Of a stretch of 64,000 nt of DNA, positions 54,901-64,000 are shown one piece after another. Below the pieces are notes generated by a model, which was given only the letters and a program-made list of their open reading frames with translations, did not search any database and had not been told where the DNA came from. The stretch's first letter is position 1. Each line of letters begins with the position of its first letter. The DNA lies in assembly GCA_965262425.1 (NCBI GenBank), contig OZ253536.1, positions 4,154,001 to 4,218,000 of the forward strand, in the 5' to 3' direction. A program made the translations under genes and the position numbers. Source of the DNA: CAZOZZ01 sp965262425 (GTDB lineage: Bacteria > Acidobacteriota > Terriglobia > 20CM-2-55-15).

Positions 54901-56313
54901 CTTAGTTGGAAATTGAAACGGCTCCAAACCCTATGGTTTGATGGTATTGGAAGAAACAACATCAAGCCTGTAAGAGAAAGGAGCCGAGATGAGCAGTCTG
55001 TTACGTTCGGTGAAGAAACGCAAGAAGTCGCGTGTGCTGGGTGAGGTCGAGGTCCTGAGCCGGGAGGAATACTCGGGACTGGAATTGGACTCGAAGGTGG
55101 AGATGATTCGGGCGTTGATCCCACTGGGGTTGATGCACGTGGAGGAGTTGCTCGACGAGGAAGTGAAGGCGTTGGCGGGTGAGCGATACGCGCGAAAGGA
55201 GGCGACGTTGAGGGGCCGGCGACACGGGAGTAATCCGGGGACCGTGGGGCTCGGGGGCCAGCGGGTGCCGGTTCGGGTGCCTCGAGTGCGCAGCGTGGCG
55301 GGCGGGGAGATTCCGCTTCGGAGCTACGAGGAACTCAGTCCGGATGGCGCGGTGAACGAACTGCTTCTCAGACGTGTGCTTTATGGGATCTCCTGCCGGA
55401 ACTACGAGTCGGCCGCGGAAGCGATTCCAGGAGCCATCGGATTGTCGAGCTCGACGGTGTCTCGAGGATTCGTCCAGGCGAGTGGGGCGAAACTTCGGGA
55501 GATGCAGGAGCGGGATCTGTCGGCCGAGGACGTGGTGGCGATCTTCCTGGACGGGAAAATGTTTGCCGACGCCACGATGGTTGTGGCCCTGGGCATCACA
55601 ATTACGGGCGACAAACGCTTCTTAGGCTTCGTGGAGACGAGTACGGAGAACGAGCAGGTACTGACTCCGTTTCTCCGTTCATTGATGGAGCGAGGCCTGG
55701 ACATCTCTGAAGGCGTGCTGGTGATCGTCGACGGCGGCAAAGGTCTGCGCGCGGCAGTCAAGCGGGCATTCGGTAATCGAGCCCTGGTCCAACGCTGCCA
55801 ATGGCACAAACGCGAGAACGTGGTGAGCTACCTGTCGAAGACCGAGCAAGCCGCGTGGCGCAAGCGGCTTCAGCGTGCGTACCAGCGCCCGGAGTACAAC
55901 GAAGCCCGGGCGGCCCTCGAACAGCTCCATGGAGAGCTCGAGGAGCGAAACCAATCGGCCGCTACGAGCCTTGAGGAAGGCCTGGAGGAGACCCTCACGT
56001 TGCATCGACTCGGCGTGTACGGGGTCCTGGGCCGTTCGTTCAAGACGACGAATTGCTTGGAATCGGTCAATGCCCTCGTCGAGGAAAGGTGCGCGAAGGT
56101 CGATCATTGGAAGAACTCGAGCCAGCGGCAGCGCTGGTTGGCGACGGCGCTCATCGACATCGAACCACGCTTGAGGAAGGTGATCGGCTACCGTCATCTT
56201 CCAAAGCTCCGCGAAGCCCTCAGGCGGGAGCTGAAGATTGAGGCGAAGACGTCGACGAGATCGAAGAAGAAGGTTGCGTGACCAATCGTGAGCCGTGGAG
56301 AGTTTCAACTAAG
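54901..56313 (+). mobile_element. IS256-family insertion sequence inside tamB
   Basis: A 1413-bp element. The ends are 24-bp imperfect inverted repeats (18 of 24 positions match), starting CTTAGTTG and ending in ACGGCTC inside. AAT lies outside each end (54898-54900, 56314-56316); a longer 8-9-bp duplication usual for IS256 is not visible. It carries one intact transposase gene, opposite to tamB. Confidence 0.8.
54989..56281 (+). CDS. IS256-family transposase
   Basis: A 430-residue mutator-type transposase. Candidate DDE residues: FLDGKMFADA (first Asp, about 189), VIVDGGKGLRAAVKRAF (second Asp, about 249), with the CQWHKRENV motif following, and a Glu in TNCLESVNALVEERC (about 355). These are the hallmark blocks of IS256. 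AAAGGAG lies before the ATG. The frame is intact. Confidence 0.92.
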   Translation: MSSLLRSVKKRKKSRVLGEVEVLSREEYSGLELDSKVEMIRALIPLGLMHVEELLDEEVKALAGERYARKEATLRGRRHGSNPGTVGLGGQRVPVRVPRVRSVAGGEIPLRSYEELSPDGAVNELLLRRVLYGISCRNYESAAEAIPGAIGLSSSTVSRGFVQASGAKLREMQERDLSAEDVVAIFLDGKMFADATMVVALGITITGDKRFLGFVETSTENEQVLTPFLRSLMERGLDISEGVLVIVDGGKGLRAAVKRAFGNRALVQRCQWHKRENVVSYLSKTEQAAWRKRLQRAYQRPEYNEARAALEQLHGELEERNQSAATSLEEGLEETLTLHRLGVYGVLGRSFKTTNCLESVNALVEERCAKVDHWKNSSQRQRWLATALIDIEPRLRKVIGYRHLPKLREALRRELKIEAKTSTRSKKKVA

Positions 56314-59300
56314 AATGGGATTGACTCCGATTTCCAGTTGTGGCAACGGAGGTTCGGACCGCATTTCCAGCCGCATATTATCTCTTCGGCCGTTGATCCC
56401 AAGGATGATCCGATAGTCCCGGAGCTCGGCTTCGGCCTGAACGTCCACGATGGGTTCGACGCGAATCGGGTCGACGAAATCGACGCTGCCCCTGGTGATT
56501 CTGTAGCGGGTCCCCTGGAAAGTGAGTGTGCCCGTTCCGACCTCGATGCGGCCGGTCATGCTTGGATCACCGAAACTGCCGGCGATATCCAGGTCCAGCC
56601 TTGCGTCTACGCTGGCGAGTTCGTTTTCGATCGAGATGTTCCGACTTCCCTCCACATGCACTGCCAGAGCCATGTCCTCAAATGGATTGTCGGATTCCGC
56701 GGCATCCGGTCCGGCTTCGAACAGATCCAGGAACTGTTCGAAACCCCCATCGTAGGAGAGGCTGGTGACATCGATATCTCCTTCCAGCCGTGGCGTTTCT
56801 GCCGTGCCGTGGAGCGCCAGGGAGCCGTCTACGATGGTTCGGAGCCCTTCCGGGTTCCGGACACGCACGTTCGACACATCGAAACGAACGTCGAATTCAC
56901 CCAGCTCCAGGTTTTCGACGCCAACAGATCCACGGACGACGACCTCACCCCCGCCCGCGTTCCCCCGGAGGTCGTTCAGATTCACCCTGTTTCCGATGAA
57001 ATCCAGGTCGCCGTCAAGTGCCGACAGACTCAGGAATATACCTCGATGGCCGAACGACCCGTTCTCGATGTGGGCCTGTCCAATGAGCTCCGGGCTCCCG
57101 AGGGTCCCGCCCACCTTTCCCTCCACCGTGACAGCTCCTCCGACCAGGAATCCCGGGTAGCCGCCCGACATGATCGAGAGGTCGATGTCGCCGGTGATAT
57201 CGAGATCAATCGGCGCATCCCGGGACAAGGCGATGGTTCCTCCCAACTGTAGCGAAGTCACTCCGCCGCTAAAATCCATTTCCGAAAACTTCAATCGTTC
57301 CGAATCAAATTGAAACGTGAACGGTTCCAGAACCCGGAGTTCCCTTTCCTCGAACCGGGCGGTCAAAGTTCGTACCAGTCCTTCTCCTTCGAGAGTGGCC
57401 AGGTCCATTAGAAGTCCCCCGAACGAGACACTTCCCGTCGCGACGATTGTTCCCAGGGATATGTTCAAGAGTTGATCTGCCTCAAAGTCGGAAAAGAGTG
57501 CGCTTCCGACGAACGGGTAGCCTTCTATGGCCGTGTCGAAGGCGGCCTCAATCACGACGTGTTCGTCGGTTTCGATCTCGGTGCGGATAGTTGAACCGGA
57601 TGTGCGGACCTGGATCTTCATTTGAGGAAGAGTCTGCTCTCCGAGCTGAAGGTTTCCGAGCACTGCTGTTCCCCGGACCTGTGGGCGCGATCGAGTCCCT
57701 TCGACGTCGAAGTTTGCCTCCTCAACCACGCCTCGGAACGCGGTCGGGATACCAAGCCAGTGCAAGTCTTCCAGCGACACGCCAGACGCCCGGAGCTCTA
57801 CTCCGAGTTGCTCGCCGATGAGTTGGTAACGTACGTTGCCGGATAGAACTGCGCCATCGCGTCGAATCGAAATGTCAGTCAGCGCGAGCGTGGATTCATC
57901 CAGTACGAACGCGGCTTCGGTGTTTCCGATCAGGTTATCTTCATACGTCAGATCGGACGCGGACACGGTACCCGATGCCCGAATCGGATCAATCGAATCC
58001 AGGTGCACCCTGCCTCGAAACACACCGTCGACGGGTGTGGGGACGAATTCGGCAAGATCGAAGCCGTAAAGTTGGATGACATCAAGGTCCAGATCCAGTT
58101 TTGTGTCGTCGAACGGCAGTCGCCCGTTTACCGTAACCTCAGACCGCGCCTCCGAGATCTGAACCTCGCGAAGCTCAAGGCCACCGGCGGTTAAAGTTGC
58201 TTCGCCCCTCAGGCTGTCGATGGTTCGGCCTTCATGTCGAAAGCTTCGAATGCTGAACCTTCCTGATGTTTGAGGCGATGCTATCGGGCCGCTGATCGAG
58301 CCCTCGAACCGGCCGGTTCCGTTTGCGGGCTCATACAGGAAGTGCTGCAGGTCGCCGAGGTCGGTCGACTCCAACGTCACCTGCAGCGAAGAGTCCACGC
58401 GGTCAATCAGACCGTCCGCCCGGATGTTGCTCGATCCGAATCTGGCCGTGGCTTCAGATAACCGCACCGATTCCGGTGTGGCCCGAAATGTGGTCGAACC
58501 CTCTACTGCCAGATCCACGGAGTCCGAGTCCCGGGGAACATCCGCGGATTGGAGCGTTGCGGCGCCAGAAAAATCAAAATCTCTGAACTTCCCTTCGAAC
58601 CAGCCGTCGATCGTTCCGGTCGCCACCGAATGGATCATGTACTTCCTGTCCCACGGGTAAGCGCGGCGCAGCCCGGCCGTATCGATCTCTTCATAGCCCA
58701 GATCGATTTCGACTCGTGGTGATCCGGGAAGTGACAGGACGTTTGCACTACCCGTGACCGTGCCACCGACCAGGCTCATCCGCAGATCCGACGCCGACAG
58801 TATTCGCTCTGGGAACGAGTATTCGAAATTGGCCTCGACGTTTCGGGCATTCCAGCCTTCGACGGTAAGCGACTGCCCTTCCGCCAGCCCGTTCGTCGAG
58901 AAGTCGCGGGACGAGAAATTCAGCGCGCCGCCGATTCCGATCGTTCCATCTAATGCCTCCTCGGTGAAGAAGTAGTTCAAAAATCCGAGATCGACGGTAC
59001 CGGTATACTCCATGGCTCCATGGCCAACGTGGAGCACGTCGTCGATCCGCCCTTGAAGCGTTACCTTGGATTCGCCTGAAGTCACTTCCGCTCGGTGGAC
59101 CAGGACCGTCCCTGCGGAATGGTCGAAGTCTGCGGAGAAGCGGTAAGGAATCGTAGGGCGGTTCTCTCGTTCGAGCGAACCTTCATACTCCAGGCGACCA
59201 CCCAGGACGCCGGTTGCGCCCGAGTACTCAAACGTACCGTCGAGTTCGGATAGGAGGAAGTCGATGTGGACCCGGCGTTCGTCGATAGTTATCTCTCCGC

Positions 59301-59743
59301 CCTCGACTGTGAGCTCTCCGATTGAGACTTCAAATGACGATGAACCCGTGCCGGCCTCGATCGGAGGAGACAGAACGTTGATCGTGCCGTCCGGGCCAAC
59401 GTCGATTCGGATCCGTGGGTGGACCAGCGTCAGAGAGGAAAGATCGATCTTCCTTTCGAACAGCGTTCGGAGACGCAGTCCGATGTCGATACTCTCGATT
59501 TCGAGAAGTGCATCCCCAGTGGATTGCCGAAGCACGAGACCGTCGATCTGAATCAGTTGAGACCACAAATCGAAATCGAACTCTTCGACCGTCGTCACGC
59601 GGCCCGTCCGTTCTTCGATCTGATTGACCAGGTAATCCTTGGCGAACTCGTCGAAGTCGGGTGAGGTCAGGAAGTACACGACTCCGGCAACCAGTCCTAG
59701 CGCCACCAGTCCCGCGATGCTGATTGCGGCGAAAACCTTCTTT

Positions 59744-60370
59744 TTACTCAACAACTTCAATATCACTTCTCCGGATCAGTGAATTCACCCACAGCCGGAT
59801 CTCCCGGATTACTTTTTCTTCAATGACGTTGGTGCGGACCGCTTCTCGAACCGAGTCGAGGGTCGGAACACTGGCCAACCCGCTCGATTGCGTCTTCGGG
59901 AGAAACACGTCCCTGTAGTACTCCTCTATTTCAGGATCCGAGACCCGGATGAATTGGCGAAACCGCAGGTCCACGTATCGAGCCAGTTTCATTCGCTGGC
60001 GAACGGCAACAGCGACGACTTCCGCCGACAGGTCCCCGGGATCGCCCAATTGCAAGCTGTAAGCTTCGACTTCTTCCGATGTGATCTGAATGCCCGGGAT
60101 TTGATCGACCTGGTTGCGGATCAAGAAATCCTCGATCACTTCATCGAGCATGGCTTGATCGTCCGACGGTGCCTCGTCACCAAAGAATCGTCGGACCGCC
60201 CGTTCCTTTTTGACGTCACCGAGCGTGATGACGTCCCCGTCCACCACTGCCATCAAACGGTCAATGACGTCGCCATACATGGCGGGTGCCCATGCCAGGG
60301 CAAGAAAACACACCAGGATTAGACCCCGCGGCAAGCTCAAGATTCCTTTTCGAGTCGGATCGATACCCAT
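59744..60370 (-). CDS. SurA-N-like periplasmic chaperone protein without PPIase domain
   Basis: A 208-residue exported protein: signal segment (residues 12-32, LPRGLILVCFLALAWAPAMY), then the SurA N-terminal pattern (IDRLMAVVDGDVITLGDVKKE ... LDEVIEDFLIRNQVDQIP ... PDEIEEYYRDVF-like helices) and a C-terminal helix. No parvulin domain follows, so it is a chaperone-only version. It overlaps tamB by 23 bp and its ATG overlaps the tamA stop (TGATG), so the three genes form one operon for outer-membrane protein assembly. Confidence 0.78.
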   Translation of the reverse strand: MGIDPTRKGILSLPRGLILVCFLALAWAPAMYGDVIDRLMAVVDGDVITLGDVKKERAVRRFFGDEAPSDDQAMLDEVIEDFLIRNQVDQIPGIQITSEEVEAYSLQLGDPGDLSAEVVAVAVRQRMKLARYVDLRFRQFIRVSDPEIEEYYRDVFLPKTQSSGLASVPTLDSVREAVRTNVIEEKVIREIRLWVNSLIRRSDIEVVE

Positions 60371-63300
60371 CAGAACGTGTGCCCCAGGGTGAAAAACACT
60401 TTGCTGTGAGACTCGTGTGGTTGTCGGTTCAGGTTGAATCCGAAATCTACACGGATTGGCCCCAGTGGCGTTTCGTAACGAAAACCGAAACCAGCCGTGT
60501 GCGTAAAGTCGCCAAAGTTAAAGTCCGACAGCCTTGGGAACGTCGTACCCGTATCATAAAAAAACGCACCCCCCAGGTCCGAGATCAGGAACGGTATGGG
60601 GAATCGGTACTCGGCGTTGATGATCGCCAGTGCGTTTCCCCCACCCTCCGGTCCGGCCTCGTCAAGGCTGAACGCTCTGAGCGTTGTCGATCCGCCGGCG
60701 AAATAACGCTCGGTGATAGGTAATGATTTCGTGCCCCCATAGGGTTGGTTCCAGCCGAGGCGAACCGATGTGGCGATAACGGCATCTTTGGCCGGCCGGA
60801 AAAAGCTGCCTTGAGCAAACAGAGATGTGAAGTTCACCTCCGATCCGAAGGCCCTGTTTGCGACCTGAAACGTCCCGGTGATGTAGTCCCCCCGAGTAGG
60901 ATTGATGGGGTCGTTCCGCTGGTCGCGAATGTAAGATCCACTGAGCCGGGCGATCTGAATTGTGCCCGTTTCGTCGGGAAAGTTCTGAGTCCTCGGGTTG
61001 ACCCGGATGTCCCGGAGATTGACCGTTTCGAAGCTGGCCGAAAAAAGAAAGGGGTCTTCCGCAGAATTTGTGGGTAAAACCGTCTTCCATCGCCGCTTGA
61101 GGAGACCACGGTGCTCGCCAAGCCTCAAGGCTTCCCTCGCAAGCTCGGCGGCTGCGCCGGCCTTGACCCTCGGCTGCGCTCCGCGGTGTCGGCTGGTGTG
61201 GGCGATGGGGAACGGGGCCTCCGGCGGGGGCTCCGGGCACCGGGTGTAGGCGTCCGACCGAAGTGGGTACTGGAATATTCGCCGTCGAACAAAAGAATAA
61301 GGTACTTTGTTTCCATTACTTATGTGCGCACAGGCCTTTGGACTGCCCACAAATTCTGCGGAGGAGGCAAAGAAAACTGTCCTGATTCCGGAGCTGCTTC
61401 AGGGTTTGAAACGAAAAATCTACGCGACTGGCGTCGAAAAACTGCTGGCTCGTGCGTTCCACGAAAAGCGAGACGAACCCGTCGACTTCCCGGTTGAAGA
61501 GACGGGGTTCACGGTAAGTGGTCTGGAAGCGTTGTTCGCGCTTGCTACCCCTGACTCGAAAGCTGATGGAGCGGTCCAGTCCGAACAGGTTGGCATGCGA
61601 CAACTCGATGGTCCCCCGGGGCCCTTCCCGGTCTTGCACGCCGATACCTAAACCACTAAAGCCAATTCCGTAGGTCAACAGAACCGGGCCCGCGTCCTCA
61701 AGCTGTATCAGCAGGTCCCTCTTGTTCGATGTCGCCCGTTCGAGTGGGACGATATCCACCCGTTTGAAAAGTCCGGTTGAGTAAAGACGCTGCTGTGCCT
61801 CGAGAATCGTTTCCGGATCGTATGGCGTTCCTTCAAATAACTCGCTGTTTCTATGGACGACCTTCTCCTTTGTGCGCGTGCTTCCAGCAACCAGGACGCG
61901 GCCGATCTGGTAGGCGGGCCCCTCTTCGATGTGAAAGGTGACGTCCATCCCATCGGGATCGGCCTTTCGCCGAATTTCCGGTCGAACCCGAGCGTCGGGG
62001 TATCCCCGGCCGTGATAGCCGGCTGTAATGGCGATGCGAGCCGCTTCGATCGCGTCCGCCGTATAGATCTGGCCCGGCAACATATTGGCGAGGGGCGCGA
62101 TTTCCGGAACGCTCATGATTGTGTTCCCAGCGAAGAACACGCCAGTCAAGGGGATTCGGCGTCCCTCATCGATCTGGAGAATCACGGTAATAGCGGTTTG
62201 ATCGATCGAGTAGGTCGTACGGACGCGGGTGCCTTCGAAACCAGCGGCTGCGTACAATCCAGTGATGATGGCTGAGGCGCGCTCGAGCAGGTCCGTACTG
62301 AAGGTCCCCTGGGTGAACAGCCCCCGTTCAGATATCCCGATCCGTCCGTCCAGGAACTCTTCATCGAAGAATTCGTTCCCTTCGAAACGCACATCCTTGA
62401 TCGAATGCCGTTCCCCGGGCTGAACGATGTAGTTGACCTGGAAAGCGTTGTCCAGCGGCCGGGCGTCAATTTGTTCGACACGCGCAGTCGCTTCAAAATA
62501 TCCATCCCGCCGCAACTTTTCCAGGATTTGAACGCGCCCCTCTTCAATAAGGTCCGGATCGATACTCCCTTCTTCGAACACGGGCACAAGCTCTCGGATT
62601 TCGCTGTTGGACAGGTCGTGCCCGCGAACCTGGACGAGCGTGAAAAGTCCCGGTTCGATCCGGATCACGACATCCACAACGTTGCGATCTTCATCATAGG
62701 TTTGTTCGAGCGCGACGCCCGTGTTCAAGAAGCCAAGTTCGGCGAACTCGGATCGCACATCGGCGATACCACGCTCCAACCGCTCCATGGAAAAAGCAGA
62801 ACCTGTCTTGACACCGAAGGCTTCCTGCAACTCGGCTTCAGTGAACGTCTGCCGGCCGCCTTCGATCCGGGTCTCACCCATCCTGGCCCGGGGTGAGACG
62901 TCGACGGACAGCACGACGTTGACGAGGCGCGTCTCTTCGTCGACCTCCCGGGAGGTTTTGACGATGGCCTGGAAGAAACCCTCTGCTCGAAGTTGCTCGC
63001 GGACTGTCTGGACGATGAGGTCCATCTGTGTTCGGGAGAACCGTTCGCCGTAAGGCAGGGCCACATAGCTGGACAGTGGCCGCGCGAGCAAGTCCGAAGG
63101 TTCGACGCGAATCGTGGAGAAGAAGGAAGGCTCGCTTACGATGAAAGTGAGTTTCGTTCCACCGTCTGATGTACGAATCGCATCGACTTCGATGCTCCCG
63201 TATTGACCGGCATCGTAAAGCGCCTGAATCGATGATCGGATCGCGTCGGGGTTCAGAAGATTGCCAGGTCTGAGGGTGATCGCCTCGAGTGCATCGACCG

Positions 63301-63442
63301 GGGCGCCTGAAATCTCAATGCTCCTGATCTCTGTACCGAAGTGTTGAGGCGCCGGCACGGCCTCCATCGGGAGGAGAATAAACGCGATCAGGCTGATTAC
63401 CCTCATAAACCCTTTGACGATGAAGGGGGCGACTCGATTCAC
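60370..63442 (-). pseudogene. tamA: Omp85 (TamA/BamA-type) outer-membrane assembly gene, split by a 317-bp element
   Basis: The 5' part (63442 to 61369) encodes a signal peptide and a series of POTRA domains (for example ITLRPGNLLNPDAIRSSIQALY, or VRFEGNEFFDEEFLDGRIG) and the first barrel strands up to RNQDSFL. The 3' part (61051 to 60370) encodes the remaining barrel (GSYIRDQRNDPINPTRGDY, ERYFAGGSTTLRAF, GPIRVDFGF, FFTLGHTF). Removing the element and one target repeat (325 bp) restores a 915-residue frame. As found, translation stops at 61316 after 16 foreign residues. The downstream fragment has no signal peptide. Confidence 0.88.
61052..61368. repeat. 317-bp MITE-like element, copy 2, inside the Omp85 gene
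   Basis: The same length and, apart from one base I noticed, the same sequence as 24665-24981, in the same orientation. The flanks are AAAGAAAG (61044-61051) and AAAGAAAA (61369-61376), an 8-bp target duplication with one mismatch. Small open frames inside it occur in both copies and show no sign of being genes. Confidence 0.92.
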
Positions 63443-63450
63443 ACAATAGA

Positions 63451-63474
63451 AAAGCCCTGCTTACACAGGGCTTT
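63451..63474 (-). terminator. Terminator after rpmB
   Basis: On the minus strand: AAAGCCCTG, loop TGTAAG, CAGGGCTTT, then TCT. It separates rpmB from the Omp85 gene, whose GTG start at 63442 follows within 10 bp, so some read-through into that operon is likely. Confidence 0.75.
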
Positions 63475-63503
63475 AGGGTCATCGTTGTACCTGACAGCGT
63501 CGA

Positions 63504-63695
63504 TCAAGCGGGTTTCAAAATCCGCCCGCTCCGAATGCAGCTCGTGCAGACCCTCATCCGTTTTGGTGTTTTTCCCTCGAGAACGCGGACGCGCTGGAGA
63601 TTCGGATTCCATCGTCTCCTGGTCAGGTTGTGAGCGTGGCTGACCCGGTTTCCAAACATCGGGCCTTTCCCACATATTTCGCATCGTTTCGCCAT
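63504..63695 (-). CDS. rpmB: 50S ribosomal protein L28
   Basis: A 63-residue ribosomal protein with the zinc-type cysteine pairs CEIC (near residue 5) and CTSC (near 52), and the L28 pattern GPMFGNRVSHAHNLTRRRWNP-like core. ATG 63695 gives the standard N-terminus MAKRCEICGKGP; upstream in-frame codons would add 24 unrelated residues. Confidence 0.95.
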   Translation of the reverse strand: MAKRCEICGKGPMFGNRVSHAHNLTRRRWNPNLQRVRVLEGKTPKRMRVCTSCIRSGRILKPA

Positions 63696-63894
63696 AGACC
63701 TATTGCGCTCCTCGTCGTCGGTTTGCCGCCATTCGAAGTTCAGGATACCCAGCGGATTCCACCGCACGGAGTATTACCTGCAAATTATACCAGAGGCGGG
63801 GGTTCTGGCTCAATGCGCCGTCGACAATGCTTTTCCAGGACGAGGTACGAGTGCTAGAATAGCCAATCAATCTGTCCGCCAGGGAGCGATTCCA

Positions 63895-64000
63895 TTGAAG
63901 CTATTTTCGGTCGTTGCGTTAGTTGCTGTCCTTGCCGTTGGTTCGGCGTGTTCATCCAGTTCGACGGCGTCAGCAGACGTTGTTGCGAGGGTGAACGGTG
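63895..64000 (+). CDS. Lipoprotein, possibly SurA/PpiC-type, truncated by window edge
   Basis: TTG 63895 behind AGGGAG begins a signal peptide (LFSVVALVAVLAVGSAC) with a lipobox cysteine at residue 19, followed by a Ser-rich linker and DVVARVNG, a start often seen in SurA/PpiC-type chaperone-isomerases. Only 35 residues are visible, so the assignment is tentative. A possible -10 (TAGAAT, 63855-63860) lies upstream. It is divergent from rpmB. Confidence 0.55.
   Translation, partial: MKLFSVVALVAVLAVGSACSSSSTASADVVARVNG

Larger units (their letters stand above)
54484..59766 (-). pseudogene. tamB: TamB-type translocation/assembly protein, split by an IS256-family element
   Basis: The 5' part (59766 to about 56314, 1151 codons) has an N-terminal TM anchor (AAISIAGLVALGLVAGVVYF), the long repeated beta-groove typical of TamB/AsmA-like proteins, and blocks such as GTGTLTFQGTRYRITRGSVDF and MRSEPPLP. 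The last 137 codons (54897-54484) carry the family C-terminus (LSEIVSLIAGGRT ... DLTITYSQDL ... GAVGLDIKLRKRF). An IS256-family element sits between. Removing 54901-56316 joins the two in frame, giving about 1288 residues. As it stands the protein would stop 5 codons into the element and lose the conserved C-terminal domain. GTG 59766 overlaps the upstream gene by 23 bp. Confidence 0.85.

Overview
The window is about 64 kb of chromosomal DNA from a Gram-negative bacterium with moderately high GC. TonB/ExbB/ExbD, an RND metal pump, TamA/TamB-type genes and lipoproteins show that it has an outer membrane. A kinase/beta-propeller remnant, an ADOP-type FtsX permease, exported amidases and PQQ-type propellers together suggest Acidobacteriota. 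That placement is an inference from gene families, not a phylogenetic result. No rRNA, tRNA or CRISPR array was found by reading.

Layout. 1-2.2 kb: a partial retropepsin-like protease and a voltage-gated K+ channel with an RCK tail. 2.4-6.2 kb: a small palindromic element (MITE-like) carrying two head-to-head IS1380-family copies, each inserted at CTAG. 6.3-11 kb: an exported NTF2-like protein, a Tat/lipoprotein amidase, an esterase, an arylsulfotransferase-like propeller and a second, empty copy of the palindromic element. 11.2-13.6 kb: a MerR regulator with an operator, divergent from a three-gene redox-type operon. 13.6-15.2 kb: two gene remnants that both lose their 5' ends at one breakpoint. 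15.3-20.7 kb: a heavy-metal RND efflux operon with a His-rich exported protein and a lipoprotein. 21-32.7 kb: exported or membrane proteins (ADOP permease, HspQ-like, VOC protein, phosphodiesterase, two PQQ-type propellers of which one is frameshifted, a large amidase) and a 317-bp repeat. 33-35.1 kb: a two-gene insertion sequence. 35.4-40.3 kb: an ECF sigma factor, a zinc-finger (ZAS) anti-sigma-like protein and a TPR-CHAT protease, with another palindromic element between the sigma and anti-sigma genes. 40.4-44 kb: an acyl-CoA mutase large subunit and two Opp/Dpp ATPases without permeases. 44-48 kb: tgt-yajC-secD-secF. 48.1-51.6 kb: tonB-exbB-exbD-exbD-TPR lipoprotein from a visible sigma-70 promoter to a strong terminator. 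51.7-54.3 kb: rel/spoT and ridA. 54.5-63.4 kb: a tamA/(surA-like)/tamB operon on the minus strand. Last: rpmB and the start of a lipoprotein that may be a chaperone or isomerase.

The most striking result is that both partner genes of the TAM envelope-assembly operon are broken by unrelated mobile elements. The Omp85 gene carries a 317-bp non-autonomous element with an 8-bp target duplication. tamB carries an IS256-family element. In each case removing the element plus the repeated flank restores one continuous reading frame. The best candidate for an undescribed system is the sigma / zinc-finger / TPR-CHAT cluster, which looks like a protease-controlled transcription switch. At least four families of short inverted-repeat elements, most without coding capacity, are also described with their ends and target duplications.
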